A DNA stretch of 64,000 nucleotides from Hamadaea sp013361475 (GCF_040654195.1 NZ_JBFAHM010000006.1:434001-498000), one strand, 5' to 3'; counted from the first letter of the stretch, positions 1 through 8,576 are shown. Notes: generated by a model not told the origin, from the letters alone. Program-made: numbers and translations.

Positions 1-1
1 G

Positions 2-754
2 CACGCCGCGCACGACCTGACCTCGCCGGCCGGATACCGAGCCGGCCCGTTCGCCACGCTCGAAAGCGGCAGTACGCTGCTCCAGGTCGACGGCGCTGGA
101 ACGCTCACCGAGTACGCCGTCGCCACCGGCAAGCCCACCGGGCGCTCCTGGCCCGGTGCCGCGCCCGGCAACGAGCCCGGCACTTTCATGGCGTACGAGG
201 GCAGGGTCTACACCGTTTCCAACTCCGCACTGCGAGTGTTGCGGTTGGAGGCGGGCCAGCAGTGGCAGCCTGTCTATTCCGCCGAGGTGCCGGTGGCGTC
301 GCCCGACAACGGCCATCGGCTGAACAACCTGACCCCGTGCGGGCGGGGATTGATCTGCGTGGTGGACGGCGACCTGTTCCAGGCCGACGTCGTCGCCCTC
401 GACGGGACCAAGGTCGTCTGGCGTACGCGGGTCGCGGGCGCCGAGACGATGCTGCCCGCCGGTGAATACCTCTACGTCTCGGGGAGCAGCGAAAAGGGCC
501 CGCACAGCGTGCTCCTGGACGGCCACGGCAAGGACGTGCTGACCGAGGCCGAACAGGCCGGGACGTTGACGCGCGTGGACGGGAACGCGATGTTCCTCTA
601 CCACGACGGGCACCTGTTCGGGCTGGACCTCGGCACTCGCCGCCGGACCGATCTCGGCGCGTTCGAGCAGACCGGGCTCGGTCCCGGCGTCGGCTCGAAG
701 GTCCTGATCACGCAGTCCGGCGGCGGCTTCGTGCTCTATCGGTACGGCACCTGA
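2..754 (+). CDS. PQQ-like beta-propeller protein, C-terminal part (5' end outside window)
   Basis: The frame is open from base 2 to the TGA at 752-754, so the start lies upstream and about 250 residues are visible. Short repeated blocks of hydrophobic strands followed by Gly/Asp turns (for example LYVSGSSEKG, VVWRTRVAG, LFGLDLGTRR) look like the PQQ/WD40-type blades of BamB-like propellers. Such proteins usually bind partners or sense extracytoplasmic signals; no catalytic motif is visible. The substrate or partner cannot be told from this fragment. It ends 6 bases before the convergent TrkA-type gene. Confidence 0.6.
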   Translation, partial: HAAHDLTSPAGYRAGPFATLESGSTLLQVDGAGTLTEYAVATGKPTGRSWPGAAPGNEPGTFMAYEGRVYTVSNSALRVLRLEAGQQWQPVYSAEVPVASPDNGHRLNNLTPCGRGLICVVDGDLFQADVVALDGTKVVWRTRVAGAETMLPAGEYLYVSGSSEKGPHSVLLDGHGKDVLTEAEQAGTLTRVDGNAMFLYHDGHLFGLDLGTRRRTDLGAFEQTGLGPGVGSKVLITQSGGGFVLYRYGT

Positions 755-760
755 GCGCGG

Positions 761-2467
761 TCAGACGGTGCGGGATCCGGCCGCCGAGCGCAGGATCAGG
801 GCACTGAGCCCGGCCCGGGTACCGACCACGGTCAGCCGATCGTTGGTCCGCATCCGCCGGGCCGGCGCGGGCCGCCACAGCGGCCGGGGCTCACCGAACT
901 CGTTGAGCGCGATCACCCGCAGATCGCCCGGATCGTCGGCGTCGGCGATCCGGGCGCCGTCCAGCTCGGAGCCGGCCGCCACGACCACCTCGGCCAGCAG
1001 CAGCACCCGGCGTTCGACCGGAATCGTGCCGATGACCTCACGGTCCATCAGCGCCTCCGCGAACGCCGGGGCGGCCAGGTAGGAGACGCTGTGCGAGTAG
1101 GGCAGGTTGAACGTCCGGCGTACGCGCCGCGCCAGGTCGCCGTCGAACAGCCGGAGGACGACGTGGAGGCTGGATCGCAGATTCCGCGCCCGCAACGCGG
1201 TCTCGAGATTCGAGGCGTCGGAGTTCGTGATGGCGAGCAACGCCCGAGCCTGGTCGACTCCGGCCGCCCGGAGCGTCGACTCCCGGCCGGGGTCGCCGAT
1301 GACCAACGGGATGCCGAGTTCGCGGGCCAGCGGCACACCCCGCGACTGCTCGTCGGCGGCGATGGCGACCGTGCGTACGCCCCGGTCGTGAAGCAGCCGC
1401 AGGACGCGGGTGCCGACGCCGCCGAGCCCGGCGACGACGAGGTGGTCGGCGTGCGGCTGACGCAGGCGTACCTCGGCGACGGCCAGCCGGGCGCGCACCA
1501 TGCCCTCGACGACCAGCGCCGTGATCAGCGGCACGAGAGCGAGCCCGGCCACGCCCAGCACCATCTGGAGGGTCTTCTGCCACGGCGAGTACCCGTCGGT
1601 CGCCTGCGGTCCACCTAGGACGGTGGCGAGCGCCTGATAGGTCGCCTCACCGGGACTCACCTTCAGGCTGACCGCGAGGGCCGCCGTCGCCACGACGATG
1701 AGTCCGAGCACGAGGCTGATGGCGATGCGGGACTTACGCGACACCAACGCGCCGAGGAAGGTCTTGGCCACCCCGATCCGGCGGCCGCGCGCGGGGGCGG
1801 GACGCGAGCCCAAGGTCGACTCCAGATCGGGGATGCCCCGCACGTCCGCCAGGACCAGATCGGCCGCCTGCTCGTCCCGGGGCAGCACCCGCGGCCCACC
1901 CTCGGCGGCGGTGTCGGCCAGGCCGCAGATCACATACCGGTCGCCGACGTCGGCCCGCCGGACCACGACGAGCGTACGCTGAGCGACCCGGGCCGGATTG
2001 GCGGCGACCTCCCGCAACGCCGACGCGACCAGGGCCGGTGCGGCGATCTCGGAGTCGGAGAGGACCTTGCAGTCGCCGAGCAGCGGCTCGATGCTGTGCG
2101 CCAGGCTGCTGTTGTACATCCGGATCACGATGCGCATCCGGTCGGACTGCTCCCGCGCCTGCAACGCCAGGTGGATGTTGCCGACGTCGTCCTGGGCGGT
2201 CAGCGCCAGCCCGGCCGCTTCGGTCAGCCGCGCCGACTCCAGCGCCTTCTCGCTGATCCGTTCCACCACGAGGACGCGTACGCGGTCCAGCTCGGTGAAG
2301 TCGCGGGCGCCCGGCTGACGTTGCTGGTCCGCCGTCATCACGACCACGACGTCCGTGTCGTACCGAGTGGTGAGCTGCTCGGCCAGCCGGTACGCCAGAC
2401 CGTCGAAACCGCAGATCACGAAGTGCGCCGAGACCGGCGTGCGTTGCGCCGGGACGGGAGAGGTCAC
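761..2467 (-). CDS. TrkA-N (RCK) domain membrane protein, CASTOR/POLLUX-like
   Basis: 568 residues. An N-terminal Rossmann domain (HFVICGFDG, residues 15-23) is followed by a hydrophobic pair of segments near residues 265-330 and a second NAD-binding domain (HLVVAGLGGVGTRVL) with a C-terminal TrkA-C-like part. This order matches ion channel/NAD-binding proteins that gate K+ or cation flux through RCK domains. No TxGYG selectivity filter is visible between the membrane segments, so it may not be a classical K+ channel. The GTG at 2465-2467 was chosen because the frame upstream is only the antisense of the neighbouring dioxygenase. Ion specificity is unknown. Confidence 0.75.
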   Translation of the reverse strand: MTSPVPAQRTPVSAHFVICGFDGLAYRLAEQLTTRYDTDVVVVMTADQQRQPGARDFTELDRVRVLVVERISEKALESARLTEAAGLALTAQDDVGNIHLALQAREQSDRMRIVIRMYNSSLAHSIEPLLGDCKVLSDSEIAAPALVASALREVAANPARVAQRTLVVVRRADVGDRYVICGLADTAAEGGPRVLPRDEQAADLVLADVRGIPDLESTLGSRPAPARGRRIGVAKTFLGALVSRKSRIAISLVLGLIVVATAALAVSLKVSPGEATYQALATVLGGPQATDGYSPWQKTLQMVLGVAGLALVPLITALVVEGMVRARLAVAEVRLRQPHADHLVVAGLGGVGTRVLRLLHDRGVRTVAIAADEQSRGVPLARELGIPLVIGDPGRESTLRAAGVDQARALLAITNSDASNLETALRARNLRSSLHVVLRLFDGDLARRVRRTFNLPYSHSVSYLAAPAFAEALMDREVIGTIPVERRVLLLAEVVVAAGSELDGARIADADDPGDLRVIALNEFGEPRPLWRPAPARRMRTNDRLTVVGTRAGLSALILRSAAGSRTV

Positions 2468-2520
2468 GGGTGGATCGTATAGAGCCCGGTCCCCTCCCGT
2501 CCGGCCACACTGGACCGACC

Positions 2521-3528
2521 TCAGGCGGTCGGCGGGCCTCCGCTGGGCGGGGTGCCGCCACCGCCGGGAGCGCCGCTGGGCGGGGTGCCGCCCGGCCCGC
2601 CGGGTCCGCCCTCGCCGCCCGCCGGCGCCTGACCGCCCCCGCCCGCCTGGGTGCCGGTGTCGACGCCGACGGTCAGCGCCACCTTGTATCCGCTCGTGAC
2701 GTCGCCCGTCACCGTGCCGAGCTGGGATACCCCGGAGTCGTCGCCGAAGACGTTGTCGGTGCTGAGGCTGACCTTCGCCAGGTTGGTCACCGACTGCTCG
2801 TAGCCCGTCGTCGCGTACGCCGTCTTGCAGACGTCGGCCGGCAGGGCTACCTGGGAGGTCGCGATGGCCTTGGTCGAGTCGGCGATGCCGGCCTGGTCCG
2901 GATAGACCTCGAAGTGGATGTGCGGCCACCGGCCGTCGTAACAGGCGGGAAAGATGCTGGTGAAGGTCACCTTCCCGGCGGCGTCGGCGACCTGGACCCC
3001 GCGAAGGTAGTTCTGGTCGGTGACCCCCTCGGAGTACATCGAGTACTTGCCGTCCCGGTTGGCGTGCCACACGTAGACCGCCACCCCCGCGAACGCGGCT
3101 CCCCCGTTGGCCAGGTCCTTGATCGTCAACTCCAAGGTCATCGGAATGCCCTCGGCCGTCCCGCTGGCGCTGCCGAAGCTCGACCGGATGTCGCTGCGGA
3201 CGATGCCGCTCTGCTCCAGGACGTCCGGGCCGTTCGAGCCGTCGCCGGGATAGGGCCCGGCGGTCTCCTCCGGGATCTCACCGGCTGAGGTCGACGCGTT
3301 TCCGGCCGTCGTGCCGCCGGACGCGCTGTCGTCCGACTTCCCGCACGCGGCGAGCCCGAGGCCCGCGACGCCCAGCCCGAAGGCGGCCAGCAGCTTCCGG
3401 CGGCCGAGCACCGTCTGCATGTCGAAGCGCAGTCCCTGGTCGTAGATGTCCTCGTCGGGCTTGGCCAGCGGTCGGCCCTCGTAGGTCGGCGGCTGCGCTG
3501 ACGGCCCCGATGGCGCTGTCTTGCCCAT
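2521..3528 (-). CDS. secreted intradiol ring-cleavage dioxygenase-like lipoprotein
   Basis: 335 residues. Residues 43-62 form a Tat-type signal (RRKLLAAFGLGVAGLGL) with a lipobox ending at Cys62 (LAAC), so the protein is probably an extracellular lipoprotein. The family blocks are present: VYVWHANRDGKYS, then NYLRG and WPHIHFEVYP, which give the Tyr and His ligands of the non-haem Fe(III) in protocatechuate/catechol 1,2-type dioxygenases. Ring-opening activity on catechols is inferred. The C-terminal 50 residues are Gly/Pro-rich and low complexity. The ATG at 3526-3528 is preceded by AGGAGA; an in-frame GTG lies one codon upstream. Exported members are common in actinobacteria, but their substrates are mostly unassigned. 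Confidence 0.85.
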   Translation of the reverse strand: MGKTAPSGPSAQPPTYEGRPLAKPDEDIYDQGLRFDMQTVLGRRKLLAAFGLGVAGLGLAACGKSDDSASGGTTAGNASTSAGEIPEETAGPYPGDGSNGPDVLEQSGIVRSDIRSSFGSASGTAEGIPMTLELTIKDLANGGAAFAGVAVYVWHANRDGKYSMYSEGVTDQNYLRGVQVADAAGKVTFTSIFPACYDGRWPHIHFEVYPDQAGIADSTKAIATSQVALPADVCKTAYATTGYEQSVTNLAKVSLSTDNVFGDDSGVSQLGTVTGDVTSGYKVALTVGVDTGTQAGGGGQAPAGGEGGPGGPGGTPPSGAPGGGGTPPSGGPPTA

Positions 3529-3812
3529 CACACATCTCCTCGTCGTCGGAAATCTCGGCGTTCACCCCATCCTGGGCTCCGTTCCTCAGCGAAGACCGTG
3601 ACGAATCTCGACGTGACCTGTGAGTCCGCTGCTGAGCCGATGTGCGTACGCGTCAGCGTCGGCGAGTTCGCCAGCACCCCGCCTCGGGACGACTCGGCAG
3701 TGTTCTGCGCTGGATCAGGGTTCTCGGTCGAATCTTGGGCCAAGATTCGACCCGGAACCCTGATCCAGCGCATGCGAGGGGCGAGTGGCGTGCTCAGCGG
3801 CAAGCGGGGGCG
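3529..3812. other. intergenic region with one dispersed palindrome
   Basis: The gap holds the presumed promoter of the dioxygenase and one complete copy of the 67-bp palindrome (3706-3772). No gene with credible codon use was found; the open frames here are palindrome or antisense artefacts. Confidence 0.6.
3706..3772. repeat. dispersed palindrome family 1, copy 1
   Basis: Nearly perfect 67-bp inverted repeat: 33-base arms with two mismatches around a single central base (3739). The outer end reads TGCGCTGGATCAGGGTTC and the inner part TCGAATCTTGG. Five further copies lie at 14046, 23717, 25662, 49411 and 54090, all between genes or across a gene end. This is the best-preserved copy. It could fold into a long hairpin and may act as a terminator or as a REP-like element. 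Confidence 0.9.
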
Positions 3813-4172
3813 TCACGCCACGGCGAGCCAAGCGGTGACGGCGGCCAGCACGAGCAGCACGATGTTGAGCCCGATCAACCGAGCCTCGCCCCGCGACAAA
3901 TGCAAGGCGATGCCGCCGACCTGGATCAGGGCCAGCCCGATCGCCGCCGCGATCGCCAGTCCCGGCAGGATGCCGGTCAGCTTCGGCAGGATCAGGCCGA
4001 TGGCGCCGAGCACCTCCAGCGTCCCGATCGTGCGGACGAGCGGCAGGGGCACCTGATCGACCCAGCCCATCATCGGCCGCAGCTGGTCCGGCGACTGCGC
4101 GATCTTCTTGCCACCGGCGTACGCGTAGAACAGGGCGAGCAGCCCGGCGAGGATCCAATAGGCGACGTCCAT
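3813..4172 (-). CDS. DoxX family membrane protein
   Basis: 119 residues with four predicted membrane helices and the DoxX-type opening (YWILAGLLALFYAYAGGKKI). DoxX-like proteins are small inner-membrane proteins linked to redox or thiol stress; a precise reaction is not established for this subgroup. It is divergent from an HxlR regulator 121 bases away with an inverted repeat 21 bases upstream of its start, the usual arrangement for an HxlR-controlled target. Length is normal for the family. Confidence 0.8.
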   Translation of the reverse strand: MDVAYWILAGLLALFYAYAGGKKIAQSPDQLRPMMGWVDQVPLPLVRTIGTLEVLGAIGLILPKLTGILPGLAIAAAIGLALIQVGGIALHLSRGEARLIGLNIVLLVLAAVTAWLAVA

Positions 4173-4192
4173 GAGGGGCCCTTCCAGGATGG

Positions 4193-4205
4193 TTACCGTT
4201 GGTAA
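4193..4205. promoter_or_regulatory. candidate HxlR operator
   Basis: TTACCGTTGGTAA is a perfect inverted repeat (TTACC-N3-GGTAA) between the divergent doxX-like and HxlR genes, 21 bases upstream of the doxX start. HxlR-family proteins bind short dyads in such positions; binding here is inferred. Confidence 0.5.
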
Positions 4206-4293
4206 GTTGCCTCATGATGAGTCAGTTTCGGCGGGCGTACAAAAGGCACACGCGTGTGCGTAGGGCACAACGCCGTCAGCAGTCAGGAGCGAT

Positions 4294-4668
4294 ATGTCGG
4301 AGTACGAGCACACCTGCCTGATCCGGGGCGACGGCGGGGCGACCCTGCGCGCCATCCTCGACCAGATCTGCAACAAGTGGACGTTGCTCGTCGTCGCGAC
4401 GCTCGACCAGGGCCGGCTGCGGTTCACCGAACTGCACCAGCAGATTCCGGGGATCTCGCAACGCATGCTGACCCTGACGCTGCGCAACCTGGAACGGGAC
4501 GGGCTCGTCGCGCGGGAGGCGTACGCCGAGGTGCCGCCGCGCGTCGAGTATTCGCTGACCGCCGTGGGCAAGAGCCTCATCCCGCCCGCGTTGGCGCTCG
4601 CCGGCTGGGCCATCGAACACGTGCCGCACATCGAGGCCAGCCGGGCGGAGTTCCAGCCGGCACGCTAG
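4294..4668 (+). CDS. HxlR family transcriptional regulator
   Basis: 124 residues, the full length of the family. It has the HxlR signature: an early Cys (HTCLI, residue 7), the winged-helix block NKWTLLVVATLDQGRLRFTEL, then ISQRMLTLTLRNLERDGLV and a wing PPRVEYSLTAVGKSL. Many family members sense electrophiles or disulfide stress through the N-terminal Cys. It probably represses the divergent DoxX gene through the dyad at 4193-4205. The ATG at 4294 gives the canonical N-terminus. Confidence 0.9.
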   Translation: MSEYEHTCLIRGDGGATLRAILDQICNKWTLLVVATLDQGRLRFTELHQQIPGISQRMLTLTLRNLERDGLVAREAYAEVPPRVEYSLTAVGKSLIPPALALAGWAIEHVPHIEASRAEFQPAR

Positions 4669-4718
4669 ACCGAGTGGATGCGCGGAGCAGCGATGATCAC
4701 CGGTATAGCCTGGTGCCT

Positions 4719-5147
4719 ATGATCAGCGCGCAAGACGAGGCACTACTGCGGCGGGCCATCGAGATCGCGGCGCAGGCCGTCACAGCGGGCGACGCCCCCT
4801 ACGGTTCGCTGCTGGCCGATGAGTCCGGCACGATTCTCATCGAAGAGCACAACACGGTGAAGCGGGACAACGACATCAGCGCGCATCCAGAGCTGAAGCT
4901 GGCGCGCTGGGCGGCCCGCGAACTCGACCCCGAGACCGCGGCGCGGACCACGATGTACACGAGTTGCCAGCCGTGCGGCATGTGTCACGGCGGGATCATC
5001 CGCTCCGGACTCGGCCGCGTCGTGTACGCGTTGTCGTCCGAGCAGCTCGTCCAGCTGAACCCGGGGTCGGCGTGGCCGACGGTGCCCCAGGACGGCCCGG
5101 CGTTGTTCGAGGAGGGCAGGGTGCCGATCGAGGCCTACTACCGGTGA
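4719..5147 (+). CDS. nucleoside deaminase (cytidine/deoxycytidylate deaminase family)
   Basis: 142 residues, the usual size for cytosine/guanine-type deaminases. The zinc site is visible: HPEL (the family normally has HAE; Glu is the proton shuttle) and PCGMC in SCQPCGMCHGG. It should hydrolytically deaminate a base or nucleoside in the cytoplasm; the substrate cannot be read off. The ATG at 4719 follows a TAGCCT hexamer by seven bases, suggesting a leaderless transcript. Its stop overlaps the GTG of the next gene (GTGA), so the two are translationally coupled. Confidence 0.85.
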   Translation: MISAQDEALLRRAIEIAAQAVTAGDAPYGSLLADESGTILIEEHNTVKRDNDISAHPELKLARWAARELDPETAARTTMYTSCQPCGMCHGGIIRSGLGRVVYALSSEQLVQLNPGSAWPTVPQDGPALFEEGRVPIEAYYR

Positions 5148-5701
5148 TTCACATCCACGAGGACGATGTGGGCATGCGGTGCCTGCATCCGCTCGCCGCC
5201 GCGGCCGAGGTCAGCCGGGATCTCGACGTGGCAGCTCAGGCGAGCGAGGCCAACCGGTCGCCCGACGGCGCCGGCTGGACCGATGTGCACGTCATTCAGA
5301 CGCCGGAGCACGACTACGCCCAGGCCGGGCTGCCGGTCGGCGCGGCGGACGCCGCTCTCGCCCCGATCCTGCCGCGCGTACGCCGATTCGCGGCCACGGC
5401 GATGGCGGGGTTCGACGGCCACGATCCCTTCGGCACCTACGAGGAGGACGCGTACTGCTATGGCGTGGACGCGTCGCTCTTCGTCAAGCTGGAGACCAAC
5501 GGTGCTCAGGTCCGGCACATCTGGTTCCAGGTCGAGACCGGCGATCCGGAGCGGTTGCAGGATCTGAAGGCGGCCCTGCTCGCGGTCGACCGGCTCGTGC
5601 CGTCGATCGTCGCCGACTACTGGCTCGACCGCACGGGCCCGGTCAGTGATCCCGGTTTCCTCGACGATTACCTGGCCGAACTGGCCGACGGCCGGACCTG
5701 A
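5144..5701 (+). CDS. hypothetical protein coupled to the deaminase
   Basis: 185 residues from the GTG at 5144, which overlaps the deaminase stop. I do not recognise the family. The protein is soluble and acidic, with a middle block GFDGHDPFGTYEEDAYCYGVDASLFVKL and a C-terminal block (IWFQVETGDPERLQDLKAALLAVDRLVPSIVADYWLD cut here into shorter motifs WFQVETGD and ADYWLD) that reads like an alpha/beta globular protein. No signal peptide or membrane segment is present. Coupling to the deaminase suggests a shared function. A 10-bp stem hairpin follows at 5762-5787. Confidence 0.6.
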   Translation: MIHIHEDDVGMRCLHPLAAAAEVSRDLDVAAQASEANRSPDGAGWTDVHVIQTPEHDYAQAGLPVGAADAALAPILPRVRRFAATAMAGFDGHDPFGTYEEDAYCYGVDASLFVKLETNGAQVRHIWFQVETGDPERLQDLKAALLAVDRLVPSIVADYWLDRTGPVSDPGFLDDYLAELADGRT

Positions 5702-5761
5702 GAGGTCCGATCCGGGCCACCCGGGAGGCGCGCCGAAGGTCGCGTACTCACGTGAGTCAGG

Positions 5762-5787
5762 GGGCGGCCGGAAGCTCCCGGCCGCCC
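5762..5787 (+). terminator. hairpin downstream of the deaminase operon
   Basis: GGGCGGCCGG and CCGGCCGCCC form a perfect 10-bp stem with a 6-base loop, 60 bases after the stop of the upstream operon. There is no U-tract, as is common in high-GC actinobacteria. Confidence 0.6.
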
Positions 5788-5865
5788 ACCCCCCGTTCGA
5801 CCCTGGAAACGATCTCACGGCCCACGCGCCGTGACATCGCCACTAAGATCGACTTCCGCATACCG

Positions 5866-5880
5866 CAGAAGTTGTAGACG
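5866..5880. repeat. 15-bp repeat flanking the histidine kinase gene, copy 1
   Basis: CAGAAGTTGTAGACG lies just beyond the 3' end of the histidine kinase gene. A copy with one mismatch (CAGAAGTTGCAGACG) sits at 7123-7137 between the divergent kinase and regulator genes. Confidence 0.6.
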
Positions 5881-5888
5881 GGGTAAAC

Positions 5889-7094
5889 CTAGGCTGTAGT
5901 CCCCTGGGGAACGGGCAGCGTCAGCGTCACCTCGAAGCCGCCGCCCGGACGCGGCCCGGCCTGCAAGCTGCCGCCGTAGAGGCGGGCCCGTTCGCGCATG
6001 CCGATGAGCCCGTGGCCACCGTCGGCATCTCCGTCCTCCCGCGCCGCGCCGGAACCGTCGTCGGCCACGGTCGCTCGGAACGCCTCACCCCGGAAGTCCA
6101 GCGTGACCGTGGCCTTGGCCTCGCCGGCGTGCTTGAGCACGTTCGTCAGCGACTCCTGGATGACCCGGTACGCGCACAGGTCGAGCCCGGCGGGCAACGA
6201 CCGGCGTGGGCCGAGCACCTCGACCTCGGTGAGGACGCCGGCCGCCCGCATCCGGTCGGCGAGCCGTTCGACCAGTTCGACCCCGGGCGCGGCCTCCTGC
6301 GGCGGCTCGACCGCGTTGCCGGTGGGCGCCCGCAGCAGGCTGAGGATGCGGCGCAGTTCCTCGTTGCCTTCCCGGGCGGCGCCGGCGATGACCGCCAACG
6401 CCGAGCGGGCCGTCTCGGGCTGACTGTCGAAGACGTATCCGGCCGTCCCGGCCTGGACCGCGATGACCGACATGTGGTGCGCCACGATGTCGTGCAACTC
6501 CCCCGCGATGCGCATCCGCTCGTCCGCCACCGCTCGCCGGGCGCGGTCGGCCTGTTCGCGGTGCAGCCGCTCGGTGACGGCGGCCAGCTCGGCATTGCGC
6601 AGTGAGAGCTTGCGGGCGTTGTCGCCGAACTTCCAGACGGCCATGAAGATGACGACCGCCATCACCATCACGGTGGCCATCGACGAGTCGGGCGTACGCA
6701 CGCCGGAGTAGACCCAGACGCCGGCCAGCGCCACGGCCGAGGTGAAGCCCATCCATCGCGGTCGCTCCGCCGTGACGGTGTAGAGCGCCACCAGACTCCC
6801 GTACGCGTTCAACGCCGGGAAGTAGCCGAGTGCGATGAAGGTCAGCCAGGACAGCCCGCAGACGATCACCACGCCGACCGGGAACCGCCGCCGGAACGCC
6901 ACCGGCAGGTTCGCCAGCCCGGTCAGGAGGTAGCCGGTCGCGTCCAGCGAGAGCCACTCGGCGTGTTCCTCGCGCCCGATGAGCACAGCCATCGTGGTGT
7001 AGCCGACGGCGAGCAGGACGTCCAGCAAAGGCGGCAGCTGGGGGAAGCGTGACAACGGCAGCGCGAAGCGGCGCCGGGGGTGGGCGTCTGGCAC
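5889..7094 (-). CDS. sensor histidine kinase, HisKA_3/NarL partner type
   Basis: 401 residues. The N-terminal half (residues 25-165) has about five hydrophobic helices. The dimerisation/phosphoacceptor block is ERMRIAGELHDIVAHHMSVI, followed by an HATPase domain with VIQESLTNVLKHAG and HGLIGMRERARLYGG. It should autophosphorylate on the His of LHD and pass phosphate to the divergent response regulator at 7167. The signal is unknown; there is no large extracellular domain. The GTG at 7092-7094 was chosen because upstream frame has no start before the regulator promoter. Confidence 0.85.
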   Translation of the reverse strand: MPDAHPRRRFALPLSRFPQLPPLLDVLLAVGYTTMAVLIGREEHAEWLSLDATGYLLTGLANLPVAFRRRFPVGVVIVCGLSWLTFIALGYFPALNAYGSLVALYTVTAERPRWMGFTSAVALAGVWVYSGVRTPDSSMATVMVMAVVIFMAVWKFGDNARKLSLRNAELAAVTERLHREQADRARRAVADERMRIAGELHDIVAHHMSVIAVQAGTAGYVFDSQPETARSALAVIAGAAREGNEELRRILSLLRAPTGNAVEPPQEAAPGVELVERLADRMRAAGVLTEVEVLGPRRSLPAGLDLCAYRVIQESLTNVLKHAGEAKATVTLDFRGEAFRATVADDGSGAAREDGDADGGHGLIGMRERARLYGGSLQAGPRPGGGFEVTLTLPVPQGTTA

Positions 7095-7122
7095 GGGCCG
7101 AAGCCTACTCGCGGGTCTACTA

Positions 7123-7137
7123 CAGAAGTTGCAGACG
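7123..7137. promoter_or_regulatory. 15-bp repeat copy 2, candidate autoregulatory site
   Basis: CAGAAGTTGCAGACG lies 28 bases upstream of the kinase GTG and 17 bases upstream of the TACTAT hexamer of the response regulator. With preceding bases it forms an imperfect dyad (GTCTAC-N10-GCAGAC). Binding by the encoded regulator is inferred. Confidence 0.4.
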
Positions 7138-7153
7138 ACGGGACCTCGCACGG

Positions 7154-7159
7154 TACTAT
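7154..7159 (+). promoter_or_regulatory. -10 element of a probably leaderless response regulator gene
   Basis: TACTAT ends seven bases before the GTG start at 7167, the spacing expected if transcription starts at or next to the start codon. No ribosome binding site is visible. Confidence 0.45.
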
Positions 7160-7166
7160 CCTGCGC

Positions 7167-7841
7167 GTGGTCCGGGTCCTCGTCGTTGATGATCAGATTC
7201 TGATCCGGGCCGGCTTGGTCGCACTCCTCAACGCCGCTCCCGGCATGGAGGTCGTCGGCGACGCCGCCGACGGCAGGCAGGCGATCGCGATGGCGGCCGA
7301 GCACAAGCCGGACGTCGTCGTGATGGACGTGCGGATGCCCGGCCTCGACGGCATCTCCGCCACCCGCCAGATCGTCTCGCAGGGCGACACGCCGCCGCGC
7401 GTGCTGATCCTGACCACGTTCGACCTCGACGAATACGTCTACCAAGCGCTCCGCGAGGGGGCCAGCGGGTTCCTCCTGAAGGACACCCCGCCCGAACGGC
7501 TCCTGGCCGCGGTCACCACGGTCGCCGCGGGCGACATGCTCTTCGCGCCCACCGTCACCCGGCGGCTCATCGAGGCGTACGCGCCTTCGGGTGTGCCCGG
7601 TGCGGGCGAGTACGCCGAGCAATTGGCCACGCTGACCGCCCGGGAGCTCGAAGTCGTCCGCTGGGTGGCCCGGGGTCTGTCCAATCAGGAGATCGCCGAC
7701 CAGCTCGTCGTCTCCGAGGCGACGGTGAAGACGCATCTCAACCGCGCCATGGTCAAGCTCCGGCTGACCAACCGCGCTCAGGCGGTCGTGTACGCGTACG
7801 AGGCGGGGCTGGTCACGCCCCGCCGCATGCAGACCCCTTAG
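7167..7841 (+). CDS. NarL/FixJ family response regulator
   Basis: 224 residues. A receiver domain (VRVLVVDDQ, phospho-acceptor Asp in VVVMDVRMPG, switch Lys in FLLKDTPP) is followed by a LuxR-type helix-turn-helix (LTARELEVVRWVARGLSNQEIADQLVVSEATVKTH split here as LTARELEVVRWVARG and SNQEIADQLVVSEATVKTH). Partner of the divergent kinase. The GTG at 7167 gives the standard N-terminus and lies seven bases after TACTAT. The last four bases overlap the convergent DUF2071 gene. Confidence 0.9.
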   Translation: MVRVLVVDDQILIRAGLVALLNAAPGMEVVGDAADGRQAIAMAAEHKPDVVVMDVRMPGLDGISATRQIVSQGDTPPRVLILTTFDLDEYVYQALREGASGFLLKDTPPERLLAAVTTVAAGDMLFAPTVTRRLIEAYAPSGVPGAGEYAEQLATLTARELEVVRWVARGLSNQEIADQLVVSEATVKTHLNRAMVKLRLTNRAQAVVYAYEAGLVTPRRMQTP

Positions 7842-8575
7842 AGCAGCCGGCCCGGCCCGAACTTCACCGGTACGCCTGGCGAATACAGCACGCTCGTCGG
7901 CGGCCCGTCCGGCACCGGTACGCCGCTCGCACTGACCAACCGGTCGTCGAAGGCCAGCAGCTCGGCCCGGTGCAGCGGCCATTCGGGATGGTCGTTGGGC
8001 AGGTAGAGGGTCCGCCCGTACCAGCGGACGTGCAGCCCCCAGCGAGCGGTGACGAACTGCTCCATCGGGCTCGGCTCGGCGATGGGCGCACCGATCCGGA
8101 CGGCGATACGGCTCGGCAGCCCGCGCGGCCCCGGCCAGCGTCGCCGGGAGGCGTAGACGATCCGGTCGCCCGAGCGCTCGATGCTCATCGACGACCAGAT
8201 GTACGGCAGCCGCAGCGAGGCCCGGCCGGCCAACACCGGGATGAGCCGGGCGGCGTCCAGCGACCGGAACACCACCCCACGGCGTCCCGCGTCGTCGACC
8301 GAATAGAGGCGTACGTTGGTCTCGGCGAACGTGCCCAGGTAGGGCAGGCCGGGTCCGGCCAGCAGCCCGACGCGGTACATCTCGAAGGGCACCAGCCCGA
8401 CGTAGGTGACGCCGTCGAGGGTGTCCGGGCGCGTACCGGCCGGGAGGAGTCCCGCGACCAGCGCCGGATCGACCGGCCAGTGCAGCATCGTCAGCCGCCG
8501 CCACTGCTGGACCAGCAGCCGGACGCGTACCGGCCGGGGGGTCAGCGGCGTCACCGGCTCGACAGCCACGGCCAT
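7838..8575 (-). CDS. DUF2071 (YqjF-like) protein
   Basis: 245 residues, full length for the family. Typical blocks are present: LTMLHWPVDPALVAGLLPAG at the N-terminus, then VGLVPFEMYRV, FAETNVRLYSVD and GVVFRSLDAARL. The fold is related to acetoacetate decarboxylase but no enzymatic role is established. It starts one base after the stop of a 37-residue membrane protein gene, so the two form an operon. The 3' end overlaps the response regulator by four bases. Confidence 0.85.
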   Translation of the reverse strand: MAVAVEPVTPLTPRPVRVRLLVQQWRRLTMLHWPVDPALVAGLLPAGTRPDTLDGVTYVGLVPFEMYRVGLLAGPGLPYLGTFAETNVRLYSVDDAGRRGVVFRSLDAARLIPVLAGRASLRLPYIWSSMSIERSGDRIVYASRRRWPGPRGLPSRIAVRIGAPIAEPSPMEQFVTARWGLHVRWYGRTLYLPNDHPEWPLHRAELLAFDDRLVSASGVPVPDGPPTSVLYSPGVPVKFGPGRLL

Positions 8576-8576
8576 C

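Noticed and set aside
2468..3070. 200-codon N-terminal extension of the TrkA-type protein
   Set aside because: It overlaps the dioxygenase gene in another frame and has no recognisable sequence.
5889..8504. 871-codon extension of the histidine kinase frame
   Set aside because: The upstream part overlaps the response regulator antisense and the DUF2071 gene in another frame; the kinase itself starts at the GTG near 7094.
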